A stretch of DNA of 64,000 nucleotides from DATFVA01 sp963800255. Its GTDB lineage: Bacteria > Bacteroidota > Ignavibacteria > Ignavibacteriales > Ignavibacteriaceae. The notes beneath the pieces are model-generated. The model saw only the letters and a program-made list of their open reading frames with translations. It ran no database searches and was not told the DNA's origin. The stretch spans positions 62,001 to 126,000 of the forward strand of contig CAWDAK010000010.1 in the NCBI GenBank assembly GCA_963800255.1, read 5' to 3'. Of the stretch, positions 42,160-50,820 are shown piece by piece; position 1 is the stretch's first letter, and each line of letters begins with the position of its first letter. Made by a program: the position numbers and the translations under genes.

Positions 42160-42458
42160 TTATAAGGGACTTCTCCATCGTCGAATATATCATCGTCCTC
42201 TTCTTCTTCGAAGTCAAAGTCCTCTTCATAAACATCTTCCTCATCAAGAATGTCTTCGTCTGGTTCTTCAACTACCTCATCATCCTCTTCATCATTTTTA
42301 TAATAATCGTCCTCTTCATCCTCTTCTTCGAAGTCATCTTCATCCTCCTCACCCTTACGTGAAGCAAAGAATAATCTGACCTTATCATCCTCTTCATCAG
42401 AAAAATACTTGAAAGGATTCAGAGAATTATTATTGGAGGAATTCATCTCTGCAGCCAT
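42156..42458 (-). CDS. Extremely acidic small protein
   Basis: 100 residues of which 49 are Asp or Glu, concentrated after residue 20 in runs such as 'EEDEDDFEEEDEEDDYY' and 'EEEEDDDIFDDGE'. A short N-terminal part, 'NSLNPFKYFSDEEDDKVRLF', is less biased. No signal peptide or membrane segment. The frame is uninterrupted and starts with a proper ATG after an AAGGAGAT sequence, so it is probably real. Very acidic tails occur in RNA-polymerase-associated proteins and ribosome or histone-like chaperones; no family is recognised. Poly-acidic ORFs can also arise opposite CT-rich DNA, but the overlap here is only with the end of hldD. Confidence 0.6.
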   Translation of the reverse strand: MAAEMNSSNNNSLNPFKYFSDEEDDKVRLFFASRKGEEDEDDFEEEDEEDDYYKNDEEDDEVVEEPDEDILDEEDVYEEDFDFEEEEDDDIFDDGEVPYN

Positions 42459-42665
42459 TACTATCGATCTCCTTATTTTTAAATTCTAACTTAAAAGTTA
42501 CACTCAAATATTTTCAAAATATTTTAAAGTGCAAAGTCAAAATTGATCTAATGTGGGAATAATTTATCCCCCTAGATTTAGAACACATTTTCAATTTCAC
42601 TTTGAAAAATATAAATTAGCTGGATAAGTTTAATCATCAGTCATCTAAATTTCAGCAGATAAAAT

Positions 42666-43130
42666 ATGAAACTTGCAACATTATGTTATGTGATGAATAA
42701 TATTGATAAGACTACCCTTATGATACATCGAATAAAAAAGAAGAATGATTATCATGAAGGTAAATGGAACGGTCTGGGGGGGAAATTCGAGAAAGGTGAA
42801 AGTCCTGAAGAATGTGCCGTTAGAGAAATAAAAGAAGAATCAGGACTTTTTATTAAATCGCCTAGAATGCGCGGATTTATCACCTTTCCTGATTTTGACG
42901 GGATAGATGACTGGTATGTATTTATATTTACAGCAGATAATTATGAAGGCGAATTGATAGATTCACCGGAGGGGAGACTAGAGTGGATCCCTAATGATAG
43001 GCTTACGGCGCTGAACCTATGGGATGGAGATAAAATATTCCTGGAATGGCTGTATCAGGATAGATTTTTTAGTGCAAAATTTATCTATGTAAACGGGGTT
43101 TATAAGGAGTATTCAGTTTGTTTTTATTAA
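42666..43130 (+). CDS. Nudix hydrolase (8-oxo-dGTP diphosphatase-like)
   Basis: 154 residues with a full Nudix box: Gly39, Glu45 and 'REIKEESGL' (Arg53 to Leu61) with the metal-binding Glu57/Glu58. The N-terminus 'MKLATLCYVMNNIDKTTLMI' and 'NDYHEGKWNGLGGKFEKGES' resemble MutT/NUDT1-type enzymes that hydrolyse oxidised deoxynucleotides. 'DGIDDWYVFIFTADNYEG' is in the substrate-binding sheet. Cytoplasmic and monocistronic. The exact substrate is uncertain, because this group also contains nucleoside di- and triphosphatases. Confidence 0.87.
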   Translation: MKLATLCYVMNNIDKTTLMIHRIKKKNDYHEGKWNGLGGKFEKGESPEECAVREIKEESGLFIKSPRMRGFITFPDFDGIDDWYVFIFTADNYEGELIDSPEGRLEWIPNDRLTALNLWDGDKIFLEWLYQDRFFSAKFIYVNGVYKEYSVCFY

Positions 43131-43151
43131 AAACATACAATGTATCCCGCC

Positions 43152-43823
43152 TCAGGATATTTTCAGGACAATTTTTCCAATATTCTGATTCGTCTCCATA
43201 TAGCGGTGTGCTTCCGGAACTTCGTTCCAGTTGAATACTTTATCAATAACAGGTTTTAATACCCCGCTTTCAAATTTAACATTACTAAAATTAATGAAAT
43301 CGGCATTTAGTTTGATTTGATAGTCCAGCGTTCTTGATCTGAGGGTAGACCCTATTATCGTTAACCTTTTTATAAGTATCTGCCTGATATCCGAATCGCC
43401 TGTTTTACCCCCGCCCAGCGTTGCAAGCAAAATAAGCCTTCCATCTCTGGCAAGTGATCTGATATTGCCATCAAAATAAGGTCCGGCAATGAAATCTATT
43501 ATAACGTCTACCCCTTGCTTTCCGGTTAGTTCACTAATTCTTGAAGGGAAATCCTCGTTTTTATAATCAATCGCATATTTTGCACCTAGTTTTTTGCATA
43601 TTTCATGTTTCCCGGCTGAAGCGCTCACAAAAATTTCGGCTCCTATTACCCCGGCGATCTGGATAGCAGCTGTTCCAACTCCACTTGCACCGGCGTGTAT
43701 TAGAATTTTTTCTCCTCGTTGGAGATGAGAATGCCAGATCAATGCCTGGTAGGCTGTTAAAAAGACTTCTGGAATGGATGCGGCCTGTTCATATGTATAT
43801 CCCGATGGAATTGGATTTGCCAT
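43152..43823 (-). CDS. PIG3-type NAD(P)H quinone oxidoreductase, C-terminal fragment (frameshifted gene)
   Basis: Reads 'ANPIPSGYTYEQAASIPEVF', 'ILIHAGASGVGTAAIQIAGV' (nucleotide-binding) and 'IIDFIAGPYFDGNIRSLARD' (TP53I3/PIG3-type). The proper frame extends further upstream, through 'GDKVFGLLPGGGYAEYAVIN', to a shift at 43964-43967; there CCCC on the plus strand needs one more C to join the N-terminal piece. The joined gene (43152..44131) would encode 326 residues, normal for the family. Zinc-free MDR oxidoreductase reducing quinones with NADPH. Confidence 0.85.
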   Translation of the reverse strand: MANPIPSGYTYEQAASIPEVFLTAYQALIWHSHLQRGEKILIHAGASGVGTAAIQIAGVIGAEIFVSASAGKHEICKKLGAKYAIDYKNEDFPSRISELTGKQGVDVIIDFIAGPYFDGNIRSLARDGRLILLATLGGGKTGDSDIRQILIKRLTIIGSTLRSRTLDYQIKLNADFINFSNVKFESGVLKPVIDKVFNWNEVPEAHRYMETNQNIGKIVLKIS

Positions 43824-43834
43824 AAGCTCATTAA

Positions 43835-44131
43835 TTACGGCATATTCGGCGTAGCCTCCGCCCGGCAGCAGACCAAAAACCTTATCTCCTTCTTTCCAGC
43901 GTTTAACGTTTTCCCCACAAGACTGAATATCTCCTGCAATCTCAAGTCCCAGAATATTGCTTGCCCCTTCGGTGGAGGATATTTTCCTTCACTCTGCAGT
44001 ATATCAGCCCTGTTTAAGGCAGCAGCATGCACCTTAACAAGAACTTCATTCTCCTTAGGAATGGGTAAGGCTGTATCCCCTATTTCTAATTCTTCTGGGC
44101 CACCCGGCTTTTTGACAAGAACTGCTTTCAT
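43835..44131 (-). CDS. PIG3-type NAD(P)H quinone oxidoreductase, N-terminal fragment (frameshifted gene)
   Basis: The first 55 residues are clear: 'MKAVLVKKPGGPEELEIGDT', 'VLVKVHAAALNRADILQSEG' and 'KYPPPKG'. After that the frame runs out ('QAIFWDLRLQ'), whereas one base over it would read 'ASNILGLEIAGDIQSCGENV'. A missing G (minus strand) in the four-base run is enough. The gene follows the alpha/beta hydrolase gene by one base, so the pair is one operon. Confidence 0.85.
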   Translation of the reverse strand: MKAVLVKKPGGPEELEIGDTALPIPKENEVLVKVHAAALNRADILQSEGKYPPPKGQAIFWDLRLQEIFSLVGKTLNAGKKEIRFLVCCRAEATPNMP

Positions 44132-44132
44132 T

Positions 44133-44924
44133 TTACTTTAACCTTTTTAAAAAAACTGAAATATGCTTATTTACTTCCTCAGGATTTTCCAGGGGACTAA
44201 GGTGTCCTGCTTTTGAAATAACGTGAAATTCAGAGTCCTGAATAAGATCTGCCATCCCCATCATTACATCAGGCGTCGTAAGGTCATCTTCTTCACCACA
44301 TAGAACCAGAACAGGAATTTCAATTCCTGCTAAATAACCGGAGGTATCAGTTCTTCCTGCCATAGCAAGAAGACATCCTTTTATACCATCAGGAGAAAAA
44401 TATTCCGACCTTTCGATGTATTCATGGACGAGTTCACTTTTATGTTCAAGCGAGAATTCGCAAAAGCAATTTGGTATAAATTCCTGAACGTATTTAGCTG
44501 TTCCTTCTGTATTTATTTTTTTTATTCCAAGAGCCCGGTTTATTTTGCCTTCATTTGTATCAGAAGCTGACTTTGTATCACATAATATTAACCCCTTAAA
44601 CCTGGATCCCATCCGCTCAACAGCTCTGAGAGATATGTAACCGCCCATTGAAAATCCGCAAAGTACAGGTTCACCTATCTTAAGCTCCCTCATCACCATC
44701 TCCATGTCATCTACAAAAGATTCAATCGTATACTGGCCGTCTCCTGGATTAGAATCCCCCAATCCTCTTATATCATAAGTGATGCATAAATAATCTGAAC
44801 TGAATTTGCTGATCTGATGTTTCCACATATGATGATCGAAGGGAAATCCATGAACAAAAAGGATCGGAGTTTTTTCTTTATTTCCCTCGATGAATATTGA
44901 AATACCATTTTTCTTTATATTCAT
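44133..44924 (-). CDS. Alpha/beta hydrolase
   Basis: 263 residues. Nucleophile Ser92 in 'CGFSMGGYISLRAVERMG', oxyanion 'ILFVHGFPFDHHMWKHQ', the acid in 'IPVLVLCGEEDDLTTPD', and His in 'ISKAGHLSPLENPEEV'. It resembles small esterase/haloperoxidase or 3-oxoadipate-lactonase type hydrolases; the substrate is unknown. It is co-directional with the quinone oxidoreductase gene that begins one base after its end, which hints at a shared pathway for an aromatic or keto compound, but this is only inference. Confidence 0.88.
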   Translation of the reverse strand: MNIKKNGISIFIEGNKEKTPILFVHGFPFDHHMWKHQISKFSSDYLCITYDIRGLGDSNPGDGQYTIESFVDDMEMVMRELKIGEPVLCGFSMGGYISLRAVERMGSRFKGLILCDTKSASDTNEGKINRALGIKKINTEGTAKYVQEFIPNCFCEFSLEHKSELVHEYIERSEYFSPDGIKGCLLAMAGRTDTSGYLAGIEIPVLVLCGEEDDLTTPDVMMGMADLIQDSEFHVISKAGHLSPLENPEEVNKHISVFLKRLK

Positions 44925-44974
44925 AATACTTTTCCGGAAATTTATTTTTTATTCAATAAAATAAGGATAAAAAG

Positions 44975-45823
44975 ATGAAAGTTAAATTAACCATTCTTTT
45001 TATAAGCTTGATGTTTGCATCACACCTATGTTTTGCCCAGGAGGATTCGATAAAATTGTATACGTGGACACCTGTAGCAGTTGTTGGATTAAACCTTAGC
45101 CAGGTAGCATTAAGCAACTGGTCGCAGGGGGGAGAGAATGCGTTAGCAGTTACTTTTCTAGGAACGGGGGGTTTAAAGTATTATACACAATCGTGGAAAT
45201 TCCGAAATGATCTCAAACTTGCTTACGGGCGCACTAAACTTGGCGACCAGGATTACAGGACAACAGATAACGAATTATATCTGGAAAGCGTTCTTTCCTA
45301 TATGGTTGGGTGGGCTGTTGATCCTTATATAAGTAATACTGTCAGGTCCGCATTAGGTACAGGCTATCAGTATGATGCTGACAGCAGTTACGCTATTGCA
45401 GGCTTTTTTGATCCCGGATATGTCACCCAGAGTATCGGATTAACTTATGATAAACTTGAAAATTTTACAACCAGGGTTGGTTTTGCAGTTCAGGAAACTT
45501 TTACGAATAAATATAACCAGTATGCCGATGACCCTGAGACACCCGGAATTGAGAAAACAAAGGTTGAGACAGGTATTGAATCTGTTACAACTGCAGAACT
45601 CAGCCTGCAGCAAAATCTTCTTTACAAAAGTAACCTGAGACTGTTTTCGAGATTTGAAAGTATGGATGTATGGGACGTAAGATGGGATAATTCTTTCATT
45701 GCAAAAATAAATAACTACCTGAATGTTAATTTATCTTTTCTCCTGATTTATCAGAAAGATCAGTCAGTTAAAACTCAGATAAAAGAAGCATTACAACTAG
45801 GTTTAACTTATACGCTGCTTTAA
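44975..45823 (+). CDS. DUF3078 outer-membrane-like protein
   Basis: 282 residues with a signal peptide (1-21, ending CFAQ). The mature start 'WTPVAVVGLNLSQVALSNWS' and 'QGGENALAVTF' match the DUF3078 family of Bacteroidota. The rest alternates amphipathic strands ('WKFRNDLKLAYGRTKLGD', 'LYKSNLRLFSRFESMDVWD', 'NYLNVNLSFLLIYQKD') and ends 'LGLTYTLL', as a small outer-membrane barrel would. Function unknown. Divergent from the alpha/beta hydrolase gene and about 80 bp upstream of glgA. Confidence 0.85.
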   Translation: MKVKLTILFISLMFASHLCFAQEDSIKLYTWTPVAVVGLNLSQVALSNWSQGGENALAVTFLGTGGLKYYTQSWKFRNDLKLAYGRTKLGDQDYRTTDNELYLESVLSYMVGWAVDPYISNTVRSALGTGYQYDADSSYAIAGFFDPGYVTQSIGLTYDKLENFTTRVGFAVQETFTNKYNQYADDPETPGIEKTKVETGIESVTTAELSLQQNLLYKSNLRLFSRFESMDVWDVRWDNSFIAKINNYLNVNLSFLLIYQKDQSVKTQIKEALQLGLTYTLL

Positions 45824-45901
45824 AAAAGCATCAATGTGCTATGACCGGTTTTTTTTCTGCCGTTATTTGCTTATAAATATGAAAAAAGATCAAAGGTAAA
45901 C

Positions 45902-47368
45902 ATGAAGATTGCTTTTGCCGCTTCAGAAGTTTTTCCTTTTGCCAAGGCAGGGGGGTTAGCGGATGTAGCCGGGGCTTTGCCTAAAAATATCTCCGGGTTA
46001 GGGCATGAAGTTAAGGTGTTCATGCCTAAATACAACTTCATCGATGAGGATAAGTTTAACCTGAAGTACTGCTGGGACATTGGTGAAATTCCTGTTCGGG
46101 TCAATGGAATTTTGAGGTTTGTCCATCTGCACCAGGCCAGGCTGCCTGATTCAAATGTTGAAATAAACTTTATTGACTGTCCTCATTATTTCTTCAGAGG
46201 ACAGATATACACCAACGATCAGGATGAAGATGAAAGGTTCATTCTTTTCAGTAAAGGCGTGATAGAGGCACTGCAAAGGCTGCGGTGGGTTCCTGATGTA
46301 ATTCATTGCAATGATTGGCAGACAGGTCTTCTGCCGCTTTTCGTGCAGGATAATTACAGATGGGACAGGATGTTTGACAAAACGGCTTTTGTTTTTACGA
46401 TACACAACATTGGGTACCAGGGAACGTTTTCTCCGGGAGCACTTTTAGCAGCTGAAATACGCGAAGAATTATTTATCCCTGGAGGTCCCGTTGAAATGTT
46501 TGGAAAAGTCAATTTTATGAAAGCCGGAATAGTATTTTCCGATATTATAAATACAGTGAGTCCTACCTATGCAAATGAAATATTAACACCTGAATACGGA
46601 GCAGGTTTGGAAAATATTCTTAAATCCAGACAGAATGATCTTTATGGAATACTGAACGGCGTAGATTATGAGACCTGGGACCCTTCAAATGATAAACTAA
46701 TCCCTTTTCGTTATAACCAGGAATACCTTTCGGGCAAAACCAAAAATAAAAAGTACTTGCTTGAGAGGTTCAAAATAAAATATGATGAAAATATTCCGTT
46801 GATAGGAATTATTTCGAGATTGGTTTCGCAAAAAGGCTTTGACATAGTTATGGAAGTCCTTCATCATTTAATGAACATTGAGGCCCAATGGGTTATCCTC
46901 GGAAGCGGTGAAGATAAATATGAACAGATGTTTAACTCTTTATCTCATAATCATCCTGATAGAGCAGCCGTGTATATCGGATACAATAATGAAATATCCC
47001 ATCTTGTTGAAGCAGCTTCTGATATATTTTTAATGCCCTCACTTTATGAACCCTGCGGACTAAATCAAATATACAGCTTAAGATATGGTACGGTTCCTGT
47101 TGTTAGAAAAACCGGAGGATTGAATGATACAGTCCTGGACTGGCATGAGAACAAATTCGCAGGCGAGGAAAATGGAACAGGATTTACTTTCAATGATTAT
47201 ACAGGGCATGCCCTTTATTCTGCTGTTCTCCGTGCCGTTGATACATATCATGAAAAAAATGTCTGGAAACGAATCCAGCAAAATGGTATGAAAAAGGTAT
47301 ATTCCTGGGAAAATGCAGCAGAATCCTATATTGATTTATATCACAAAGCAAAACTAAAACACCAATAG
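45902..47368 (+). CDS. glgA: Glycogen synthase (ADP-glucose)
   Basis: 488 residues, GT5 family. The N-terminal nucleotide-sugar loop 'AKAGGLADVAGALPK' (KxGGL) lies at residues 14-28. 'VIHCNDWQTGLLPLFVQD' and 'FTIHNIGYQGTFSPGAL' follow, with 'NTVSPTYANEI', 'GIISRLVSQKGFDIVME' and C-terminal 'MPSLYEPCGLNQIYSLRYG' with 'VRKTGGLNDTV' forming the second half of the active site. It extends alpha-1,4-glucan for glycogen storage. No other glg genes are next to it. A hairpin follows at 47406..47444. Confidence 0.93.
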   Translation: MKIAFAASEVFPFAKAGGLADVAGALPKNISGLGHEVKVFMPKYNFIDEDKFNLKYCWDIGEIPVRVNGILRFVHLHQARLPDSNVEINFIDCPHYFFRGQIYTNDQDEDERFILFSKGVIEALQRLRWVPDVIHCNDWQTGLLPLFVQDNYRWDRMFDKTAFVFTIHNIGYQGTFSPGALLAAEIREELFIPGGPVEMFGKVNFMKAGIVFSDIINTVSPTYANEILTPEYGAGLENILKSRQNDLYGILNGVDYETWDPSNDKLIPFRYNQEYLSGKTKNKKYLLERFKIKYDENIPLIGIISRLVSQKGFDIVMEVLHHLMNIEAQWVILGSGEDKYEQMFNSLSHNHPDRAAVYIGYNNEISHLVEAASDIFLMPSLYEPCGLNQIYSLRYGTVPVVRKTGGLNDTVLDWHENKFAGEENGTGFTFNDYTGHALYSAVLRAVDTYHEKNVWKRIQQNGMKKVYSWENAAESYIDLYHKAKLKHQ

Positions 47369-47405
47369 TTTAGTTAATAAAATTCGATTTTGACACATAA
47401 TTCTC

Positions 47406-47444
47406 AAGGTATAATTTAAGCTTTCTTGATGGATATTATACCTT
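47406..47444 (+). terminator. Possible terminator hairpin after glgA
   Basis: AAGGTATAAT and ATTATACCTT form a perfect 10-bp stem with a 19-base loop, followed by atctttt. It lies 38 bp after the glgA stop. The AT-rich stem and long loop make it weaker than a usual intrinsic terminator; an operator is an alternative. Confidence 0.4.
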
Positions 47445-47627
47445 ATCTTTTGATGCTTCAACTTTAGCTGGCGAAATATTCTTTGTCAGATGAGGGCGTA
47501 CAGGGTTAAGGCTTAATCGTGATGATTCTGATAAAATAAATTTGGCAGTAATTATTGAGGCTTAGTATGGTATGGATTTACATTGAGATTTTGATTAAAA
47601 TGGCAATGGCTTTAGAAAGGATGTAAT

Positions 47628-48025
47628 ATGAAAACATACTTTCTTTTTTCTATACTGATTCTGCTAACACTTTCAAACGGCTGCAGGGATAAGGCCGTGA
47701 CAGAACCAGTGGAAGAAGATCAAACCATTGTTCCGACAATTATATCCGGAGAATTTGTAACTCCCGCAGAGGGAGATACCTGGCAAAGAGGTTCTACCTA
47801 CCGGATAGAATGGCGTGATTTTTCTCCTGATTATAATGTTGATTTAATCCTTTTAAAAAGAAATACTATTACCCTTTTGAAATATTGCTTGATTCACCCA
47901 ACCTGGGGTCTTATACGTGGAAAGTTCCGGATGACCTGCCCGGGTCAACTTATTATCAATTAAAGCTGGTAAATAGTAGATCGCCTGATAAGTTCATATA
48001 CAGCCGCCCCTTTGCTATTAAATAA
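47628..48025 (+). pseudogene. Lipoprotein with Kre9/Knh1-like domain, frameshifted
   Basis: Lipoprotein signal 'ILLTLSNGC' (Cys19), then a small immunoglobulin-like domain: 'FVTPAEGDTWQRGSTYRIEW', close to the Ser-Thr-rich Kre9/Knh1 family pattern, and 'YNVDLILLKRN'. The first frame then runs into a non-family tail and stops at 47963. One frame over, the domain continues 'YPFEILLDSPNLGSYTWKVP', 'DDLPGSTYYQLKLVNSRS' and 'FIYSRPFAIK' with a stop at 48025. A missing base near 47856-47875 would restore a 132-residue protein. Either a sequence error or a recent mutation. Confidence 0.65.
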
Positions 48026-48050
48026 GACCTTAAATTCCGACACACGGGAT

Positions 48051-50753
48051 TTAATAATAGTAGCCGATTGAGAAATAAAAATAGACATCTCCCAGGCTGA
48101 TAGGATTATTCGAAATATTTTTAAAAAGAAAGCTTCTGCCTACAGAAAAATCAGCTGGACCAACAGGCGTATCGATAGATAGTGAAATTCCAACCCCATG
48201 TCTTAGCTCCTTAAATTTTATCTGCTCTTGAACTTCCCAAGTTGAACCCAGATCGTAACGCATTTTAAAGTAGCTTTCAAAAAAAATATCAAATGGAAGT
48301 TTATACCTGTATTCTAATGAAGAAAGAAATATTTGCCTGCCTCTAAATTCATCGGCCCTCATGCCGAAAAAAGAATCCTGTCCGCCCAGAGAATATTCTT
48401 CACTTAAAGGGAGCGTCTTATCGGCAAATCCCATAACCACCCTGGGAGAAAATGTGCTGACCGAATTTAAAGTGAAATAACTCTTATATTGAAAATTAAA
48501 ATTCGTATATCCGATGTTACCTCCAAGAATTTTTTGAGCCACCTCATATTCAGCATTAAAGTAAAAACCTTTTTCCGGGTAGGGATATTTGTCTTGGGTA
48601 TCAATAGTTGAGCTGGCTTTAAGGCTAACTATTTTTATTTTATATGGATTTACAGGAGATCCGGATTTATTTTTTATTTCATCATACTTGTATTTGCCTG
48701 TAAAAATTAGATTTCCAAAACGCTCAACCTGGGTACCGAGAGCCAGAGAGGTTCCGTAAAATATCTGCCGATACTCGCCGGTGGAACTCCTTGAAAATCG
48801 ATGAACATTTGAAGTTGAATCATCCATATAGGCATAAGCATCATTGAAACGGTAAAAAGCATTTATATTATATGTGAAATAGGTATCAAATATCCTGTTT
48901 GATTTATGTTCAAGAACATATGCCCTGTTCCTTGTTCCTCCAAATAAAAGAAGGCCGAGCTCCGTCCCGCTTCCCAAAAGGTTCTCATCCCGCACATCAA
49001 GACTTATTTGGAATTTATTTTCATTATCTAAACGGAAACCAACCCTTACCAGGCTTGAAATTTTTTCATTCACATTCAACACAACGATATTCCGGTTGTC
49101 CTCCCTTTGTACAGTAAGCAGGATATCGTTAAATAGATTTGTGCTTCGTAGATTAGTCAGACCCTCTTTCACTTTTTGGTAAATAAAGTAATCGCCAGCC
49201 TCAAGCGGTAATTCTCTTTTTATTACTGACTCACTGGTAGATTTATTACCTAGTATCCGGATTTGTGATATTATTCCCTCATCTATTTTAATACTAAGAA
49301 TCCCCTCCGGTGCATTAAATTTAACGCTTCTTACTTCGGCAAGGGAATATCCTTGTCTGCGATAAATATTCATTAAATCTATTAAGCCGGATACTACCTC
49401 CTCCGCATTATACGGCTTTCCGATAATATGATTGAATATAGAATCGGTTTTTTGCCGGGTTACGAGAGATGCCCCGTTAACATTAACATAATGAATTAAA
49501 GGATTAGGCGGTCCTGTTATCTTTAATACAGAATAATGGTTTTTATTTTCTATCATTGCCTTAAGATCTGAGTAATCCCCCTCACGAAATAATCTGCAAA
49601 GATTGTAACGGATCTCGGAAGATGAAATAGAATCCCTGTGCGGCAAAGTTTTTATGAAGTTTTCTGAAAGAGAATCATCGTCAGGCGGGAATAAGCTTCC
49701 GAAATATTCAACAGGGGAATCATATCTGCTTATCATCAATGAGTCAATTTTTCTTTTGATCATATGGCTGACCGACCTCATAGACTGATATCCCTTCTGA
49801 ATAGTTTCTTCAACTTTTGAGAAGTCTGTAGCGGATTCTACGTTTAGTTTGGGAGTTATAAATATATCGGCATCTTTTAACTGATCCTCGTTCAATATTT
49901 TCATCGGGATACTAATAATCTGGTCAGCGATTATCCAGGGATATTCCAGGTCTTTTTCAGGGTGAAGGTTGCTGGTGGTGTTAACTGCAATTATATAATC
50001 AGCCCCAAGTTGTTTCGCTATTTTTACCGGGATGTTTGCGACAAGCCCGCCATCAACCAGAATAAGAGAATCGGACTTTACAGGTGACAGAAAAAATGAA
50101 ACACTTGAACTGGCCCTCATTGCCTGGCTAAGGGAACCTTTGCTTATTATAACCGGACTTCCGGTTACAAGGTCGGTACAAACTGCTCTAAATTTAGTTT
50201 TAAGCTCATCAAAACTGCTGTCAACATGAATAGGAGCTTGAAGAGTAAGTAGGTTCAAGTAATTAGATAATTTCTGTCCATTATTGATAGAAGTTGGAAG
50301 TACAGGAGTAAGTCCTTTGAGACGAAGAGAGAAAATCGCCTTATCCTCTGTAACTTTCTGATCGATGAATAATTCACGTCGGTTGGTTTCACGTTCTGAA
50401 GAAAGCAGGTCATTCCAATCTGTATTTCTTGCAATAGAATCAAGCTGCTCAACAGAATAACCAGCCGAGTATAATCCCCCGATTATGCTTCCCATGCTCG
50501 TTCCCACAATCATATCTACCCTGATCCCGGCCTCTTCGAGTGCTTTAAGTATACCAATCTGGGCAAGGCCTCTAGCTCCGCCTCCGCTAAGAGCGAGTGC
50601 CACTACAGGTTTGGAAGATGCAACTTCTTTGCTTAAACCGAAAGGAAGGTTTTTGCTTTTATGCTTTATGGAAATGGTATATTCGCTCTGAGCCTGAACC
50701 GCTGTTAAGCTTATTAATAACAGAATAATAATTATTTGATTAAAGCGGATCAT
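48051..50753 (-). CDS. Patatin-like phospholipase with POTRA and outer-membrane barrel (type Vd-like)
   Basis: 900 residues: signal peptide (1-22), then a patatin domain about 48-325 with 'ALALSGGGARGLAQIGILK' (oxyanion GGGARG), nucleophile Ser86 in 'VGTSMGSIIGGLY' and the catalytic Asp in 'LVDGGLVANIPV'. Around 415-575 is a POTRA-like region ('YNAEEVVSGLIDLMNIYRRQ', 'IKIDEGIISQIRILGNKST'). The C-terminal part is a BamA/TpsB-type barrel ('GTELGLLLFGGTRNR', 'YSLGGQDSFFGMRADEFRGR') ending 'YFYFSIGYYY'. This is the PlpD/FplA architecture, in which the lipase is carried to the surface by its own barrel. Substrate unknown. Confidence 0.9.
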   Translation of the reverse strand: MIRFNQIIIILLLISLTAVQAQSEYTISIKHKSKNLPFGLSKEVASSKPVVALALSGGGARGLAQIGILKALEEAGIRVDMIVGTSMGSIIGGLYSAGYSVEQLDSIARNTDWNDLLSSERETNRRELFIDQKVTEDKAIFSLRLKGLTPVLPTSINNGQKLSNYLNLLTLQAPIHVDSSFDELKTKFRAVCTDLVTGSPVIISKGSLSQAMRASSSVSFFLSPVKSDSLILVDGGLVANIPVKIAKQLGADYIIAVNTTSNLHPEKDLEYPWIIADQIISIPMKILNEDQLKDADIFITPKLNVESATDFSKVEETIQKGYQSMRSVSHMIKRKIDSLMISRYDSPVEYFGSLFPPDDDSLSENFIKTLPHRDSISSSEIRYNLCRLFREGDYSDLKAMIENKNHYSVLKITGPPNPLIHYVNVNGASLVTRQKTDSIFNHIIGKPYNAEEVVSGLIDLMNIYRRQGYSLAEVRSVKFNAPEGILSIKIDEGIISQIRILGNKSTSESVIKRELPLEAGDYFIYQKVKEGLTNLRSTNLFNDILLTVQREDNRNIVVLNVNEKISSLVRVGFRLDNENKFQISLDVRDENLLGSGTELGLLLFGGTRNRAYVLEHKSNRIFDTYFTYNINAFYRFNDAYAYMDDSTSNVHRFSRSSTGEYRQIFYGTSLALGTQVERFGNLIFTGKYKYDEIKNKSGSPVNPYKIKIVSLKASSTIDTQDKYPYPEKGFYFNAEYEVAQKILGGNIGYTNFNFQYKSYFTLNSVSTFSPRVVMGFADKTLPLSEEYSLGGQDSFFGMRADEFRGRQIFLSSLEYRYKLPFDIFFESYFKMRYDLGSTWEVQEQIKFKELRHGVGISLSIDTPVGPADFSVGRSFLFKNISNNPISLGDVYFYFSIGYYY

Positions 50754-50820
50754 CTTTTCAGCGCAGCTTTTCCCGATATATAATATTTATCGAAGAAAAA
50801 TAAACTTTTTAAAAGAGATT

